Assembly: GCA_030568195.1 (NCBI GenBank)
Contig: JAJLTO010000016.1
Span: 279,948 to 343,947 of the forward strand
From: Dipodascopsis uninucleata var. uninucleata
Taxonomy: Eukaryota > Ascomycota > Lipomycetes > Lipomycetales > Lipomycetaceae
Length of the DNA: 64,000 nt
Direction: 5' to 3'
Both the position numbers and the translations under genes were made by a program. Positions 45,862 through 58,526 of this stretch are shown here, in pieces. Every line of letters starts with the position of its first letter. Position 1 is the stretch's first letter. The notes beneath the pieces are model-generated. The model did not search any database, was not told the DNA's origin, and saw nothing but the letters and a program-made list of their open reading frames with translations.

Positions 45862-46720
45862 ACTATATTTAATCCACTTTGTTTATATTTTTATATGAAT
45901 CATACTATGGTGTCTCGACATCATTTGTCAGTCTTTTTTCTATAGCTATCGGTCTTACGCTAATTTTTATCATTATCATGGAATACTGTGATTTCATTCT
46001 TGTTTACCTTGCGTCAAGGTTACCAATAAAGGTGTGAAAACCAGAATGCGGATCTATAATATAATACTTCTTAATTGACTGATGGCAATTAGCCTATAAA
46101 TTCATGGCTGGACGGTTCCAATACAAAGTGCAATGAATAGTATTAATGATGAGAGCATTTTTTTATTGAGGTTGACATGCCGGTAATATTTCTGTCAGCT
46201 ATAAAGTACGCTGTATACATTTACACATTACAGGCAGCATTTGCGTGGTTAGTTTCAATAGCAAGAAGTCTCGGCGATGCTCTCCTTCTTTATGGTATCT
46301 GTTATGTTGAAGACTTAACTATAATTATGGAAGGACCGTATTGGCTATCATAGTGATCATACTTAATTACCTCTCCCTCATTATATGTATTTGAAAGTTG
46401 ATTCTGCTGCAAAATCGATTCTTCTTTTTCTTTATAACTGTCAAATCTGCAAAACAGAGAAGATTTCATATCAATATAAAATAACAATTATTTTAAAAAA
46501 TTTAATCGTAGCTGTTCTAGTAATTGATAAATGGACTTGATGTTCGGTATCATTATAAACCTTATTACAATATCCCCTATACATATTTTCTGTGTATTAC
46601 AGTACCCTAATACATTTTGGTGCGCAGATAAAAGTACATCAGCAGTGATGCTTGAAGACGCAGTTGAAGCACATCGCAAGGTCAGTGTGTACTGCGTGCT
46701 ATTCAATCTAAAGCTAAAGC
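45862..46720. other. Intergenic with small, unresolved open frames
   Basis: Upstream of GPI19. It holds a 58-codon plus-strand frame with a hydrophobic middle (46177-46353), and on the minus strand an open segment ending at 46302 preceded by a TTTTGCAG acceptor-like site near 46449. Neither is convincing alone; see findings. Confidence 0.35.
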
Positions 46721-47461
46721 ATGAAAAGAAGTAGGTCGTCACTGTCAATTCGACGGCGTCCTCGTGCAACAGCTTCTTCTACAGACCTAGAGCTGCTGAT
46801 CAATAACAGTATGAGATTCGAGCCACCTTTTTATAATCATCCACCGACAGTAAGTTCACTAACAGGCAACCACTCCACGTATTAGTTCTGACCGATTGTT
46901 TAGCCTCTGCCTATAAGTAATTCTTTTACTTCACTATTTACTTCCGGCCGTCATTCACCACGAGCCCCTACGGATAGGCCATCATCTGCAAACTCAGATT
47001 CTGAAATAGATATACCAGAGGGCGATAAACTCGCAAAAGAGTCTGATGTAACAGTTGGTGGAGATGCAGTTCCTCCTGAGAGAGAATATTTTGGTTTCGC
47101 TTTGTACGTGTCTAGTACATTTGCTTTCATAGTATATATTCTGTGGGCATTCCTTCCACAATCAGTTCTTCATAGCTTGAATATTTACTATTATCCTTCA
47201 CGGTGGTGGGCATTAGCCTTCCCTTCATTTACAGTGATGTTAATTGTCTATGTGTACGTGGCGCTGTTGAGCTACAATGTAGAGATAATGACGCCCAATC
47301 TTGAGAGTCTCTGTACACTTACTGATGAATATGCTGTTGTTTCGAAAGACAAAAGATATCTTTGGAAAAGCTCTGATGGTGTATGGGATTTGCCTATCGA
47401 GATAGTCAATTATGTACTTTACGCATCTAGAGATCCTGCTGATAATGAAGAACAACATTAA
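46721..47461 (+). CDS. GPI19: GPI-GlcNAc transferase subunit, PIG-P domain
   Basis: Exons 46721-46849 and 46904-47461 give 228 aa, with a 54-bp intron ending TTGTTTAG. The first 110 residues are polar, Ser- and Pro-rich. The PIG-P domain follows: REYFGFALYVSSTFAFIVYI, then the second membrane segment WWALAFPSFTVMLIVYVYVA, then a short polar end. GPI19/PIG-P is part of the ER complex that adds GlcNAc to phosphatidylinositol, the first step of GPI anchor synthesis. The N-terminal extension is longer than in budding yeast GPI19, as in filamentous fungi. The exon 1 start is the only nearby ATG in frame. Confidence 0.85.
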
Positions 47462-47651
47462 TTAATCATACTGCGTTCATTAAAGTATTTGCTAAGATAG
47501 GTTTTTGCTTTCGCTAAATATATACCCTATTGAAAAGAGGCCGTGTATATAAAATATAATTTGATAATAATACTCTTTTAAGTATTGAAGAGACATCAAT
47601 AATACCGACGACAGATTCTGCTTACCGAATGTTAAATTATCAAATTCCACT

Positions 47652-49006
47652 CTAGTTGTAATATGTGCTACTAGGCGTTTGCTCGTCGAAGTCCCAGCCA
47701 GAGTTTTCATCTATCATTCTGTTGCTAACGACGGGTTCTGGGTTTCTGTTATATTCTTGAATGTGACAATGGTTATCTCGTAGTTCTAACACACCAATAC
47801 AATCCAGCCAAGACTCTATCTTGAGACTAACAAACCTTCAATCTTTCTTACCTTCACTACTGGATATGTTCGGTCGGTGAATCACATTGCCCATAGATGA
47901 CTGGTGTACACTCACACCACTAAGGTGAGAGTCGCTGTTTACTGGATATTTGGAGTCCGACCGCTCGATGTCTCTAATATCGTCTCCGTTACTGAAAGAA
48001 CCGACATGCTGATGGTCTTTCCACGAATGTCAGTATGTTAGTCCAAGTACTAGCATTCATATTATATCCTCAGAAACTTTACCTGGAATTCGATCTGCAC
48101 CAACTTCCAATGGAATTGATGAGTCAAGCTGTGATGCAGACGGTGGTGGTACTTGCAGTGACTGTGCATATACCAGCAGGTATGTAACCTCATGCAGACA
48201 CCTATTTTGTAATCGAGTATTAGAATCTGGTAGTAAAATGATGATCAAACTATAACTTACTTTTCTAAGAACTGCCTAGATTTTGCTCTCGATTTGTTGG
48301 CATCCTCTATATGGTCTTTGCTTACTACTCTATATTAGAACTCATGCACGAAGATTCAGTACTATGATCGCCATACCTTTGAAAGAAGACGCATAGTCCG
48401 GTAACATATCTCCTGATTTGCTCCCATCATCAACGGCCATATCCTGCGACGAGGAAGTCATGCCTGTGGTAGTTCTAATATAATAAACGTTACAGATCAT
48501 TCTGCAGTAAGTACAAATATACTTTATATACCTTGCCTCTACTAGCGACTTCTCTAACATCTTAATTCGTTTAGTTAGAGATTCTACTAATCTGTCATTC
48601 CCTCTCTTTTCTCCCTCAAGTCTCGCTATTCGTGTCTATAATATTCGAATTAGTTTCGTACGACGCGAATAGTGTCTATTTAGATATTAGCACAAATGCT
48701 GTTACCTTCATTTCTGCTCGCTCGATCTCCCACTGGATCCTATCTCGTTCATTTTTCTGCCATTCTGTCTGAAGAAATCGTAAAACACCTATTGGTACAT
48801 TAGATCAACTGGTTGTAGATCTATTATACATCATCTTAAACTATACCTGGCAAATTGTAGTCGCTTGGCTGGAGTGGCTGAAGAGGGACTTGCTGGGAGG
48901 GTAGCTGTAACTGGTGTTGTGAAGCTTGCTGCTGAAATTGTAATTGCTGTTGTTGCTGTTGCTGTTGCTGTTGCTGCTGCACAATTCCAGCTACCATGTC
49001 TGACAT
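47652..49006 (-). CDS. Striatin-family protein lacking WD40 repeats
   Basis: Eight exons with all phases agreeing: 48847-49006, 48706-48788, 48532-48635, 48377-48474, 48261-48324, 48083-48201, 47852-48016 and 47652-47785; 308 aa in total. A poly-Gln start is followed by the striatin N-terminal signature [20 protein letters not shown], the coiled coil [20 protein letters not shown], and the [16 protein letters not shown] motif. It ends after NSGWDFDEQ with a stop. Striatins bind PP2A and form the STRIPAK/FAR complex. Normal striatins continue with about 300 residues of WD40 repeats; here GPI19 occupies the next sequence on the other strand, so no room remains. Budding yeast Far8 is a related short form. 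Confidence 0.87.
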
Positions 49007-49337
49007 ATTATTGCAAGATGTGCTCTTAAAAAACTATGCTATCACGACAGAAATTCGTGATTACGATGATGGAGAACTAGACAATATTTTATTTGATCGA
49101 TCATGGTAAATGAATGAATCTCAGCACTCACGTGCATCCAAAGAAACGTATTAACAAACACAAAGAAGGTGGCACATAGTTTATGGCATAACTGGAATGT
49201 TCCGAACCCATTTATATCCAGATACTGGTAAAAGGACTAAACGCCAAACAGAAGGTCGATGCTAACACAATCAACATCTTTTTCAATTTTTTTTATCTTC
49301 TATAACATTCGAAATCCCGACAGCAGTGAACTTCAAG
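49007..49337. other. Divergent promoter region, striatin and PHO88
   Basis: About 330 bp between two opposite start codons. No ORF or RNA gene is seen. Confidence 0.5.
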
Positions 49338-50028
49338 ATGAATTCAGCAGTTACTAATATGATGCTTATGTTTGGGCTGATGCAGCTCTCTAAGAAAATT
49401 CCTTTCGAGGACCCAAATGTTGTGATGTACGCTCGTTTGGCGTATATTTTGAGCAACGTTTTTATCTTTGCCTTGTATTTATTTGCTCGTTACAAGGTCA
49501 CAAAGGCCAATGGTATGCATAAATAAGAATTTAGAAAATAAAAAGTAACTAATTTGTCTATATTGTAATAGACTTGACCACGCTGAAGTATGTTGAGCAG
49601 CCTAGTCCGTTTGGAGGAAACACTGAAAAGAAGTTGGTCACTACTACTGTGAAGGAATATGACCTCCAGCAAATTAGCTCTGCTGTCAAAGTAAGTAAAT
49701 AGGCAAATTTATGGTAACTCAGAAATTGATTGTATTAATGCTTTATTTATAGTCTTCTTTCTTTGGTATTGCCATTTTGGTTTTTATGCACCTCAAGCTG
49801 GGATATACTAATCCACTTGTTATGCAATCTGTTCTTCCTGTTAAGTCTGCCATAGAACAGAAGATTATCCAGATCCACGTATTTGGAAAGCCAGCTAGCG
49901 GTGATTTGAAGCGACCATTCAAAGCAGCAGGATTGTTTGGAGCTCCAGGTGCCGGCGATGTAGCAACTGACAAGAAAGCAATCGACGAGGCAGAGAAGAG
50001 CGGATCTGGCGGTGTTAAAGAGGAATAA
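49338..50028 (+). CDS. PHO88: ER membrane protein Pho88 (Snd3)
   Basis: Exons 49338-49512, 49572-49690 and 49753-50028 give 189 aa, the usual length. The start follows a longer GTG frame and is the ATG of MNSAVTNMMLMFGLMQLSKK. Two hydrophobic segments, then TTLKYVEQPSPFGG, TTTVKEYDLQQISSAVK, KLGYTNPLVMQSVLPVKSA and IHVFGKPASGDLKRPFKA are all family-defining. Pho88/Snd3 works in the SND pathway that targets proteins to the ER, and affects phosphate transporter maturation. All junctions keep frame. Confidence 0.96.
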
Positions 50029-50297
50029 AAGAGCTACGAGGCTTTGATTATATTACCTAGTCAAGCACTTCCCTCGGATTGAGATATCTCTGATTTATCC
50101 TATCTGTTGTTTCATAATTTTATTTCTGAAAAATTTCTCTTTTTCTAGATTCATAATTTTTGATTCGTGTTAATTCAAGATGAGAGTTACTCAACTTTCC
50201 AGTAAATCGCAGATAATATTACAAATATAAATAGGTTCTAATATAATTAAATAGTATAGTAGATAAATTTTTCTTTCTTCACTTTAGCTCATCTGTG

Positions 50298-52112
50298 CTA
50301 CCCCTCTGTGCTGTGGAAAAGATCCCAAGCTTCTGCGCACAATTCCAAAAATTTTTTCTTCAATAGCAAATGACTATCATTGGAGCTAGGTTTGGTTGAA
50401 TTTTTCTGTGGTCTTTTAAATCCAAGTGCTCTATTATTAGAATGCGAAATTCCATCGTTTGACTTTATGAGATCTTCCATAACTCCCTCGGTGGTGCTGT
50501 CATCTGAGAAAGTGCGACTATGAACTCGTGCTTCCGAACACTTCTTGCAGCCTGAAGTCATCTCTCTTGTTACAGGTTGTGGATGACTAAGGCGTCTCGA
50601 ATGAAAACTAGCAGCGTTCTGACTGTATCCATCACTTCTCCTGTTAGTCGCAATAACTGACGCGGGTACTCTGGCACGATACATAGTCTGATTAATCTCT
50701 CCATTATTGTTCTCATACTGATGATACTCGCTTCCTAAGTGATCTGCCTCGGCTTCAAACTGACGATTACTCGACTTTGATGCCTGTGAAGTTAAAGCAT
50801 TTCGATCAACATTTCGTCTAAAACTATGCGCTATATGCATGTTTTTACGCAACTGAGTGGATCGGCTTGTATGTGAATAAGGTCCAAGTGGCGCTGAATG
50901 AATTGCCCTTTCATATCCACCAGTTTGAAATTGTAAAGGATCCACTATATGTAATCTTCCAGGTCTTGTAGCACGCCTTTTTGGTAGACTTTGAGTAAGA
51001 TATTCGGGCTTTGATATTACTTTAGGTTCAGATTGCTGACGAACATTCTGAACTTCTTTATTAACAGTATTTGTCTTACTTCGAAATTCGATATTAGATT
51101 TTACTTCGGTGTCGGTATCCATATCTTCTTCAATTTCCGACTCGGACCTTGACTCAGAAGATAACCTCACTATACTATCCGCTGTCCTATTAGCATTGAA
51201 ATCTTCGTTACCCAAGTCACTTGACAACTCTACAGATTTTTGCCTGGCGGCAATTAGCTTTCTTTGTTGCTGCTCAATAGCCTTACACTTCAAAACATTT
51301 TCCATCATCTCGTTATCCATAGGAGGTAAACCAGGCGATACACAATGCAATGCAAGACCTTGCATTATATCTTTAGCTGATCGTTTTACGCTAAGCGACT
51401 GTGGATTACTTTCTTGTTGACCGATGTTAGCCATGCTAGAAGGTGCAGTTTTAGGCGCTATAGAGTTTGCATTTGATGTTGTAAAATCAGTCGTTGAACT
51501 AATAATAATATTCGGAGGTCTTCGCTTCAGTGAGTGGCTTTCTATATCCTTCATAGAAGAATCCTCTAAGTCCTTCGAATAACACCTTTTTAGCGTATGT
51601 CGTTTCAGTTCTTCCATGGGTTCATCGAGCTCTTTAACCTCATCTCTATTTCCTTCAATTTTTGTATCATCAGGCAATGTGTCTTTCTGGACCTTAGCAT
51701 TCGCCGACATCTTCTTTGATTGCATATCATTTGCGCTGAACGCCTCCGAAGCATAAGAATCTGATATGCCAGAAGCGCTCGTTGCCTCATGTATTGTTGA
51801 CCTAGAATATAAGTTAGGTGCAAATTCCTCACCCAATTAAAACCAAACCGTGTTTTTATACATATTGATATCAGATCTGAGCTTTATTAAATGACTCTGA
51901 TCAGTGCTATTCTTTTCCAATTTAGTTGAAGAAGTAGATGCTACGTTGATCATTACAGGGGACTTGTCCATTCCTGTGTAAATTGGTGGGTGCCTTGGTT
52001 GTCGGCGAACCTTGCTATATCTAACAGAGATTTCTATCTCAACAAGTCCAATATACGATAATTCTCCAGAATTCCTGTAATTATAATTGTTGACTGTCCT
52101 AGAAGAGAGCAT
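50298..52112 (-). CDS. Hypothetical protein, 584 aa, low-complexity
   Basis: Exons 51862-52112 and 50298-51801 join in phase. The 60-bp intron has a GTATAA donor and a CCTAAC branch site before TTCTAG. The protein is Ser-rich and mostly disordered. Less simple segments are GELSYIGLVEIEISVRYSKV near the start, RRATRPGRLHIVDPLQFQTG in the middle and KKKFLELCAEAWDLFHSTEG at the extreme C-terminus, which looks like a short amphipathic helix. A CxxC pair (GCKKCSEARVHSR) is present. I recognise no family. Without the intron, the two frames would be separated by a stop, so the splice is needed for a single protein. Confidence 0.6.
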
Positions 52113-53531
52113 ATTAGAATTTGTACGTGCGTCTTGCAGCTACTTCATACATACTGATTTGGTCTATTACTCCAATTAAAGCAGAGGTTCTTCTTAAGTT
52201 AAACGTCAGCAAATAAACCTATTATCAACCACCTCTAGGGGCCAAATTCGCGCTCTTTTACCAACCGTGATAATAAGGGGAAGAAAAGATCAATAGCATA
52301 CAGCATACGCGACTTTGGTCAATGTTACTCCGCTTTGCTTATCTGCTCGTGAACTTCAGGTGAAATAATGGGCTTCTGACAAACAACGCCTGACAGGATC
52401 AAATTGTACTACGAAGATTTGAATCTCCTGTATACCAAGTAAATTATTCACAATGAAATATAATTGTAAGAAAATTCATATATCTCGTAGCAGTTTATAA
52501 CATCAGGCAATGGCATCAGGTATTCACTAGAGTAAAATAGGTCGATTGCCTTTATACTCTTTAACAAACAACGACGCTCCTGTTTATCGTATGCCAATCT
52601 AGAATTCCTTGGTCTAATGTAGATACCAACTAAAAATTAATAAAAGGATGATTCTAAAAAAAAAACATAGTTCAAAACATGCCCGGCCGTCTAAAATTTA
52701 TGAACTCCGTTTATCCTCTTCTCCTAGACTAAATTAAATCGCTGGTTTTGGACGTGGACTTTTAGTGACAAATTTCTATGAAACACAAACGATAGCTGCC
52801 CCTGGAAAACTGGGACCCCTTAAAAAAGTTTTATAACAAGCATAGTTCTGGGTGCCATGACGTTATGCTTCCTATAGAAGCAAACCGTAGTCCGATTATA
52901 ATTAATATGAGACCAAACTGGTCTTTTTCGTATGGGCATAATTATGTTTACGGTTTACGATAACAAGTAGTAGTGAATGCAAACAGTTAGAGTTCTAAAT
53001 TAGTGAACATACAAGTATAGCTTATGTGCACACACGTAAATACACACAATTATCAAAATGTAAGCACAATTGCCGATGTAAGGGTATTTACTCTTGTTAT
53101 GTAGTCAAATATTGGCTTAATATTGACGACTTTTTGTTGTGTTTTTCAAATATCGAAAATGGAATATACGCACTATCAGTCTTGGATTAGGGTATATAGG
53201 AAAAGGGCTGCGGGGCATAACATTCAAAACCGCAATTTTCCCTTTTTCCATTATATTTTGCTCCTGGCGCTGAGTGGAACTACAACGGGTGGCAAATAAG
53301 AGAGGTACGTGTGACTTCCGATAAGCAAAAGGCCAAACGCAAAGGAAAAGTGGCCAATTCACAGAAAAGCTGCTGCAAAAATCATCCAAAAATTATCCAA
53401 AAACCTGTCAAAAAATCGATACATCTTATGAGAGTGCCATTAAAACGGATATAAAGCGCACTCTCGTACGCAATAGCTGTTTTGTTGTCATTTGGCCACC
53501 GAGGTTGTGAGACGGTGTGAACCTCTTAACA
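52113..53531. other. Divergent intergenic region, orphan and EPL1
   Basis: About 1.4 kb between two genes with opposite start codons, with several TATA-like stretches. The 90-codon minus frame at 53117-53389 lacks family features and is not accepted. Confidence 0.45.
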
Positions 53532-54840
53532 ATGAAGCAGGGCGGCTCTGCACGCTTCCGACATCGGAAAATCTCTGTTAAACAGACCTTACAGATTCTT
53601 AAACAGAGCGATATACCTGACTTAGAAGATGAACAGCAGAGAGAGATTCAACAGGTCGAAACCGGAGTCGAAAAGGGCGAGGAAGAGGTGGGTGAAAATT
53701 TTTCACTTATCCCCTAAACCAGGCGTTGTACTTTTGGGATTGCGGAAGAGTACACTTTGGTTTTTTGGATTTGAGTAACATATCTAATCATATAGTTTAA
53801 TATAGGAGCATCATTTACAAGCCGCAATAAATGCGTCTCTGGCAGCCGCATCAGGAGCAAATGTACAACAGATCTATATTCCTACCCCAGATGCCTCTAA
53901 GGTTTTTGGCGATTATTCAAAGTATTACACGAGAAAGTTCACAGAACCTACCACCTATATACGATTTTCTTCAACAGTAGAAGATATTAGTGGATGCGCC
54001 TATTGCTTGGATGAAAGCGATTTTGAATTTCTAGAAAAGATTAATTCTACGAGGCGGTCTACATCACAACAATGCACGGAAGATGCATTCGAACAAATCA
54101 TGCAGCAGTTCGAATCTACTATTGCTGAACGTCAACCTTTTCTTTCTACAGATGTTTCTCAGATATTATCATTTGAGGAAATGGAATCAGCGATTGTCGA
54201 ATTGGGTATCCCAGTATATGTACATTTTGCTAAGATGATATATCCTCACTGGAAAGCGCGCCGAATATCTCATTCAGGCAAGCCTATAATATATTCTCTT
54301 AGATTCGAAGAGGCGGGCGATAAAGATGATTCTGATCCGTATATATGTTTCAGGAGACGTGAATTCAGGCAAGTAAGGAAGACAAGGCGATCTGATGCTC
54401 AAAGTTCGGAAAAACTCCGTCGCTTACGAGCAGAAATTGAGCTTGCTCATAATCTCACTGACATGATTATGAAGCGAGAGGTGCTGAGGAAAGAAAGTTT
54501 ACAGCTGGAATGGGATACTTTCAAACAGAGATCACTAGTGAAAGATCTCAAACGAAAACTTGGTATCAGAGGGGATGACGAGGATTTGGTTACTAAGAAG
54601 AGAAAGCCATATGCTGCCGAAAGCCAAAATGCATCCGTGAGGATTCAAGTCCCAAAGATCCCAGATTTTGAGCTCATTACATTGGACGATATTTATCGCA
54701 AGCGTGAGCTGGCAATTGATGCTGCCATAGAAGAGAAAATATCGCGCCGTAAAGAAGCTGACTATGGTTGGGAGGATTACACTGATTTTGTTGCGGGATG
54801 GTTAGGAGTTCTAGAAGGAAGTTTTTTATTGACAAGTTAA
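53532..54840 (+). CDS. EPL1: Enhancer of polycomb-like protein, NuA4 subunit
   Basis: Exons 53532-53687 and 53806-54840 give 396 aa. The donor is the less common GTGGGT; the frame would otherwise hit a stop at 53715. The N-terminus SARFRHRKISVKQTLQILKQ and the block IYIPTPDASKVFGDYSKYYT are the E(Pc) family signature, followed by CAYCLDESDFEFLEKIN and RFEEAGDKDDSDPYICFRRR. A coiled coil ends the domain. Epl1 is the scaffold of Piccolo NuA4, which binds Esa1 and Yng2 for histone H4/H2A acetylation. The protein ends soon after YGWEDYTD, so the longer C-terminal region of other fungal Epl1 proteins is missing. Confidence 0.9.
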
Positions 54841-55044
54841 TATTGAAGGTACAACGATATGCTCTAATTTACACGAATTACTGTATTTATAGTTTCATGG
54901 GTCACGTAATAATACTTTGTACATTAACACAGTTGTATTTCTATATTTTTGCAAATAAGATTGTAGTATATATCTTAAAACTTTAGAAACATTTAGCTGT
55001 TCGTGAGTCACTAGTTCTGACGTTATATAATGAATTTGCGAGCT

Positions 55045-58000
55045 TCATGTTCGCGGTTCGAGCCTACTATTACTCTTAAAAGATATATATGCATCTTTCT
55101 CTTTTGATTTCGTTTGTTTTTCTTCCTTAAAGCAAATAAATTCTAGTCGAGACAGTTTATGACATCTGAGAAGCAACTTTTTCATGTCCTCCAGTTGTTT
55201 TGTCATCAACGTCACATCCATCTGAGTGCGATCTGTAGAGTTCTGAACAGACGTATACGTGGACTGAAATATGGCGTCTATCTCTGGCGTCACGAATGAC
55301 GTTAATTTCTGGTTTATGAACTCCACGTCTATAGTAGCCTGTAGCATTCCTTCTAGAGAGAATCTTTCAATCTGCCCGAATGAGTCTCGAACGTTAGTAG
55401 CTATATGCTGCAAGAGATCGGTAATCACTCTGAATATTAAAGGAGGTGCGACTGAATAAACCTTCGAGTGAATAATAACAAGCTGGAGTAAAGACTCATA
55501 TATGAATACACTAACATCTAATACATCATATATATCATATTAGTCATCAGCATCTAAATCTCTCACTGAAACTCCACTAACTTACCCATGGGTCTCTCGG
55601 ATCTGCACCAAACGTCTTTCGATTTTAATATCCCATTTTTAATTATATTCATGAAAGTAGTTCTCTTTCTTTTCATGAAAGCTGTAAATAGTTGCTCATC
55701 CAATTGCTTCAAGGCATCGCCTATGATATTCGAGTTATCCGTTAGTTGAATCGAGAATGCTTGAGAAAAATGACTAAATAACTTTGGTATGACGCGATTT
55801 TGCAGTTCAAAGATATTACACGTTGTCAATAAAATCCTCGATTCCATCGGTATTGTAGTCACCTTAGCCAAATCGATCGTAAATTCGTCTTCTTGTACTC
55901 TTGGCTTTTTCTCAGATATTACAGCTACCTTTACAAGGCCATCTAAGCTTAAAAATATAGTATTAACAAATTGAGTTTTGATGCTAGAAATGAGACGCGA
56001 GGAAGGAGGCAGCACAACTGACACGTTGAATACCCTCTCTGCTTCGTTAACAAACAGAACTCGCTGAAGACCATCAAGAACAAGAATTTGATAGTGTAGA
56101 AAAAAGCTGGGAATTTTCGTTCCACTTCTTGATTTAGAAACTTTCCAATCTTCAAGCAGCTTAAATTTCTTTGCGTCTTGTTGCCACGTCAAGCAAGTCG
56201 CATCAATACATCGTTCTCTTATAGTTCCCATCATCTCTCGAAGAATTTCAACGTGTTCGGAAGAAATAGACAATCCTGCTAGCCGGCTAGCGCTTGTACC
56301 AATCACACCAATAATTTGAGATAAATAGAATGATGTACCAATTGCGTTTGCGCTAACTGGAAGGAACGCATACAAGTTGTAATTTCGTCCTAAGTTACTT
56401 GATATCGGCTGCTCTACCAACTTCAAATGAGAGGTTGCGAGGTCAGAATTTTCAGAATTTCTATCATTTCGCAAATTGTTGGCTAGTACTGCGCTCGCCG
56501 AAAGACAAACGCTACTGCTTGAACTATCTGGATCCGTAGAATAAGTATTCAAGCCATTATTTAAATTGTCTCTCAAGCTAGTATTACGGCCATCTGTATC
56601 TGAGAGGACTTGATCCCTGGCCTCAAAATTAGGTGTTTTCTCTGTTGACAATTCTACTGAATTTTCAAAAAATTCCGTCAATCTACTTGCGAAGATGTCA
56701 ACCAGGTCTTTACCATCATTTCGAATAGTTGCAGCTTCACTCTCAGAAAACGTTAAATGACTGCGAGATTCTCCATTTTGACCCATAGGCAAATTCCTTT
56801 GATAATATCCATTTAAGAAGCTGGACGCACAACCCCAGAACAAAGATATCTGCTTTTCAAAATATTTTGTGACCTCAGAGATAAGTGAGAACAGTAATGT
56901 CCACATCTGATCAATGCTTTTCTGGTCACGAGGAACGTCATTCTGAATAGCACCTGAATATTTTGTGATTGCCATCAACAGAGATTCAGCCAATTCATCA
57001 TTTGTGACATTTTCCTTCTGAAGATCTTGCCGAATCACAAGTAAACTACTGTTTAGTTTATCGAATGAATCAATCAACTTACTACGCAAATCATCCACAA
57101 TAGTCTGGAGCCACACCCATATGGGATTATCCTCTACTCCTAGTTCAAGCAGTATACTCATAGGTTTCAAAAAGTTGTCATCCGGACGCGTCTGGCCTAA
57201 AGTCTCCCAAACATCTCGCTTGTAATCTTCAACTACGTCCTCGACTTCCTTCCATACAAGTTCGATAATGCTTCGTTGCTGTACTGCAGATTCCGTGAAG
57301 TCTTCGCTGTGAGGTAATGTGCGTATCTCTTCCGTCATTACCCTTCCACGACGATAGTCTCGGATAACAGACTCATTATCTCCCTAGCAAATCTCAGATT
57401 AGCATTGGTAAACTTGATACTGAGAAAAAATATATACCCTTTTAATGTGCTCTTGCAAGCTAGAAGGGAGATCAAATAAGTATTTGTTCTTCTCAATCAA
57501 AGATAATGTTGCTTTCAATTTCTCCGCTCGTGTCTTGTTGTCTATTATAGGTTTCAATAATACAGCAGCATGCGAATTCGCATCTAAACTAAAGTTAATT
57601 AATGTATATATAGGGATTTATATCAAATATAAACCTATAAGCAGCTCGTTTACATACTTTCAATAACCTTTTGCAAATCCAATACTATTCCACCTTTTGA
57701 ACGACCCAGAAGCTCACTCTTCATATGTAAATACGTAGCATCTAAAGTTGACTTCACAACAATGAGTTTTTCAAAATCTATTGACGACGCACCTAGTACA
57801 TGTCAGCACTGTAAGAAGTCATAAAGATGCCAATTGAAAGATGTTAAAAAAAGTATACTTTTCTTCTCGTCATCTTTCGTGCTATTCTGCCCATCGAATA
57901 CTCCTTCTCCGAGCTTATAACAGAAAGCATATTCATTCATAGACGTATCCTTCCATTCTGTAGGGAATGGATCAGTCAACCCATATTGGGCTATAAGATC

Positions 58001-58045
58001 CTTGTCGTCAACTGCATCAAAATACCTGGTTTCCGCTAGAGCCAT
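55045..58045 (-). CDS. SEC5: Exocyst complex subunit Sec5
   Basis: Five exons, 57859-58045, 57658-57792, 57438-57583, 55586-57383 and 55045-55517, give 912 aa, a normal length. The start YGLTDPFPTEWKD and the exon 2 segment SSIDFEKLIVVKSTLDATYL are typical of fungal Sec5. Exon 3 covers EKLKATLSLIEKNKYLFDLP and exon 4 begins GDNESVIRDYRRGR. The last exon was placed from the continuous segment DVSVFIYESLLQLVIIHSKV, which joins exon 4 in phase through a TGACTAAT branch site, and ends in the Sec5 C-terminal helices around FSLEGMLQATIDVEFINQKL. Sec5 is one of eight exocyst subunits that tether secretory vesicles at the plasma membrane. Confidence 0.92.
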
Positions 58046-58526
58046 TCTGTCATTCAGCGCTCGGATGCGACTATATATATCTTAAATGCACTTTGATCCT
58101 AAATCACTTCACAATCTTTTACATATAAGTATACTTTACATTAACACTATTATCAAATTATTGCGACGATTAAACAGATTTTCTATAATAGCAATCATTT
58201 ACTTGTAAAGAATATACATATATTGTATCAAAGGGTTACGAGTTCTGATAATATAGAGTTTGTGTTCAAACGAATTGCTGGAGTTGACGGGTATAAATTA
58301 TCATATATTTGAATCACTTATGCCACATAACCAATGATAATGATCACCCTTCGCTGGTGCAGTTTTACATAAAGTTAACATCCGTAATATATGTAATTTG
58401 TAGTTCAGATCTGATAGCTTATAGCTTAATTATCTGGGGTTATAATTACTTCTCTTTCCACAAATATATTGCTTAAATCTATATTTTTTGAGCGAATGCG
58501 ATCTTTGCTTATTTATGATAGTGATT
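58046..58526. other. Divergent promoter region, SEC5 and Zn2Cys6 gene
   Basis: AT-rich spacer between opposite start codons. No feature beyond likely promoters is seen. Confidence 0.5.

Noticed and set aside
46450-46470. ACAGAGAAGAT similarity to U6 snRNA
   Set aside because: The match stops after 11 bases; no other U6 core features are nearby.
53117-53389. 90-codon minus-strand frame
   Set aside because: No family features; lies in the EPL1 promoter region and ends in low-complexity sequence.
55045-55062. B-box-like GGTTCGAGCC suggesting a tRNA
   Set aside because: It lies in the SEC5 C-terminal coding exon and no matching A box or cloverleaf was found.
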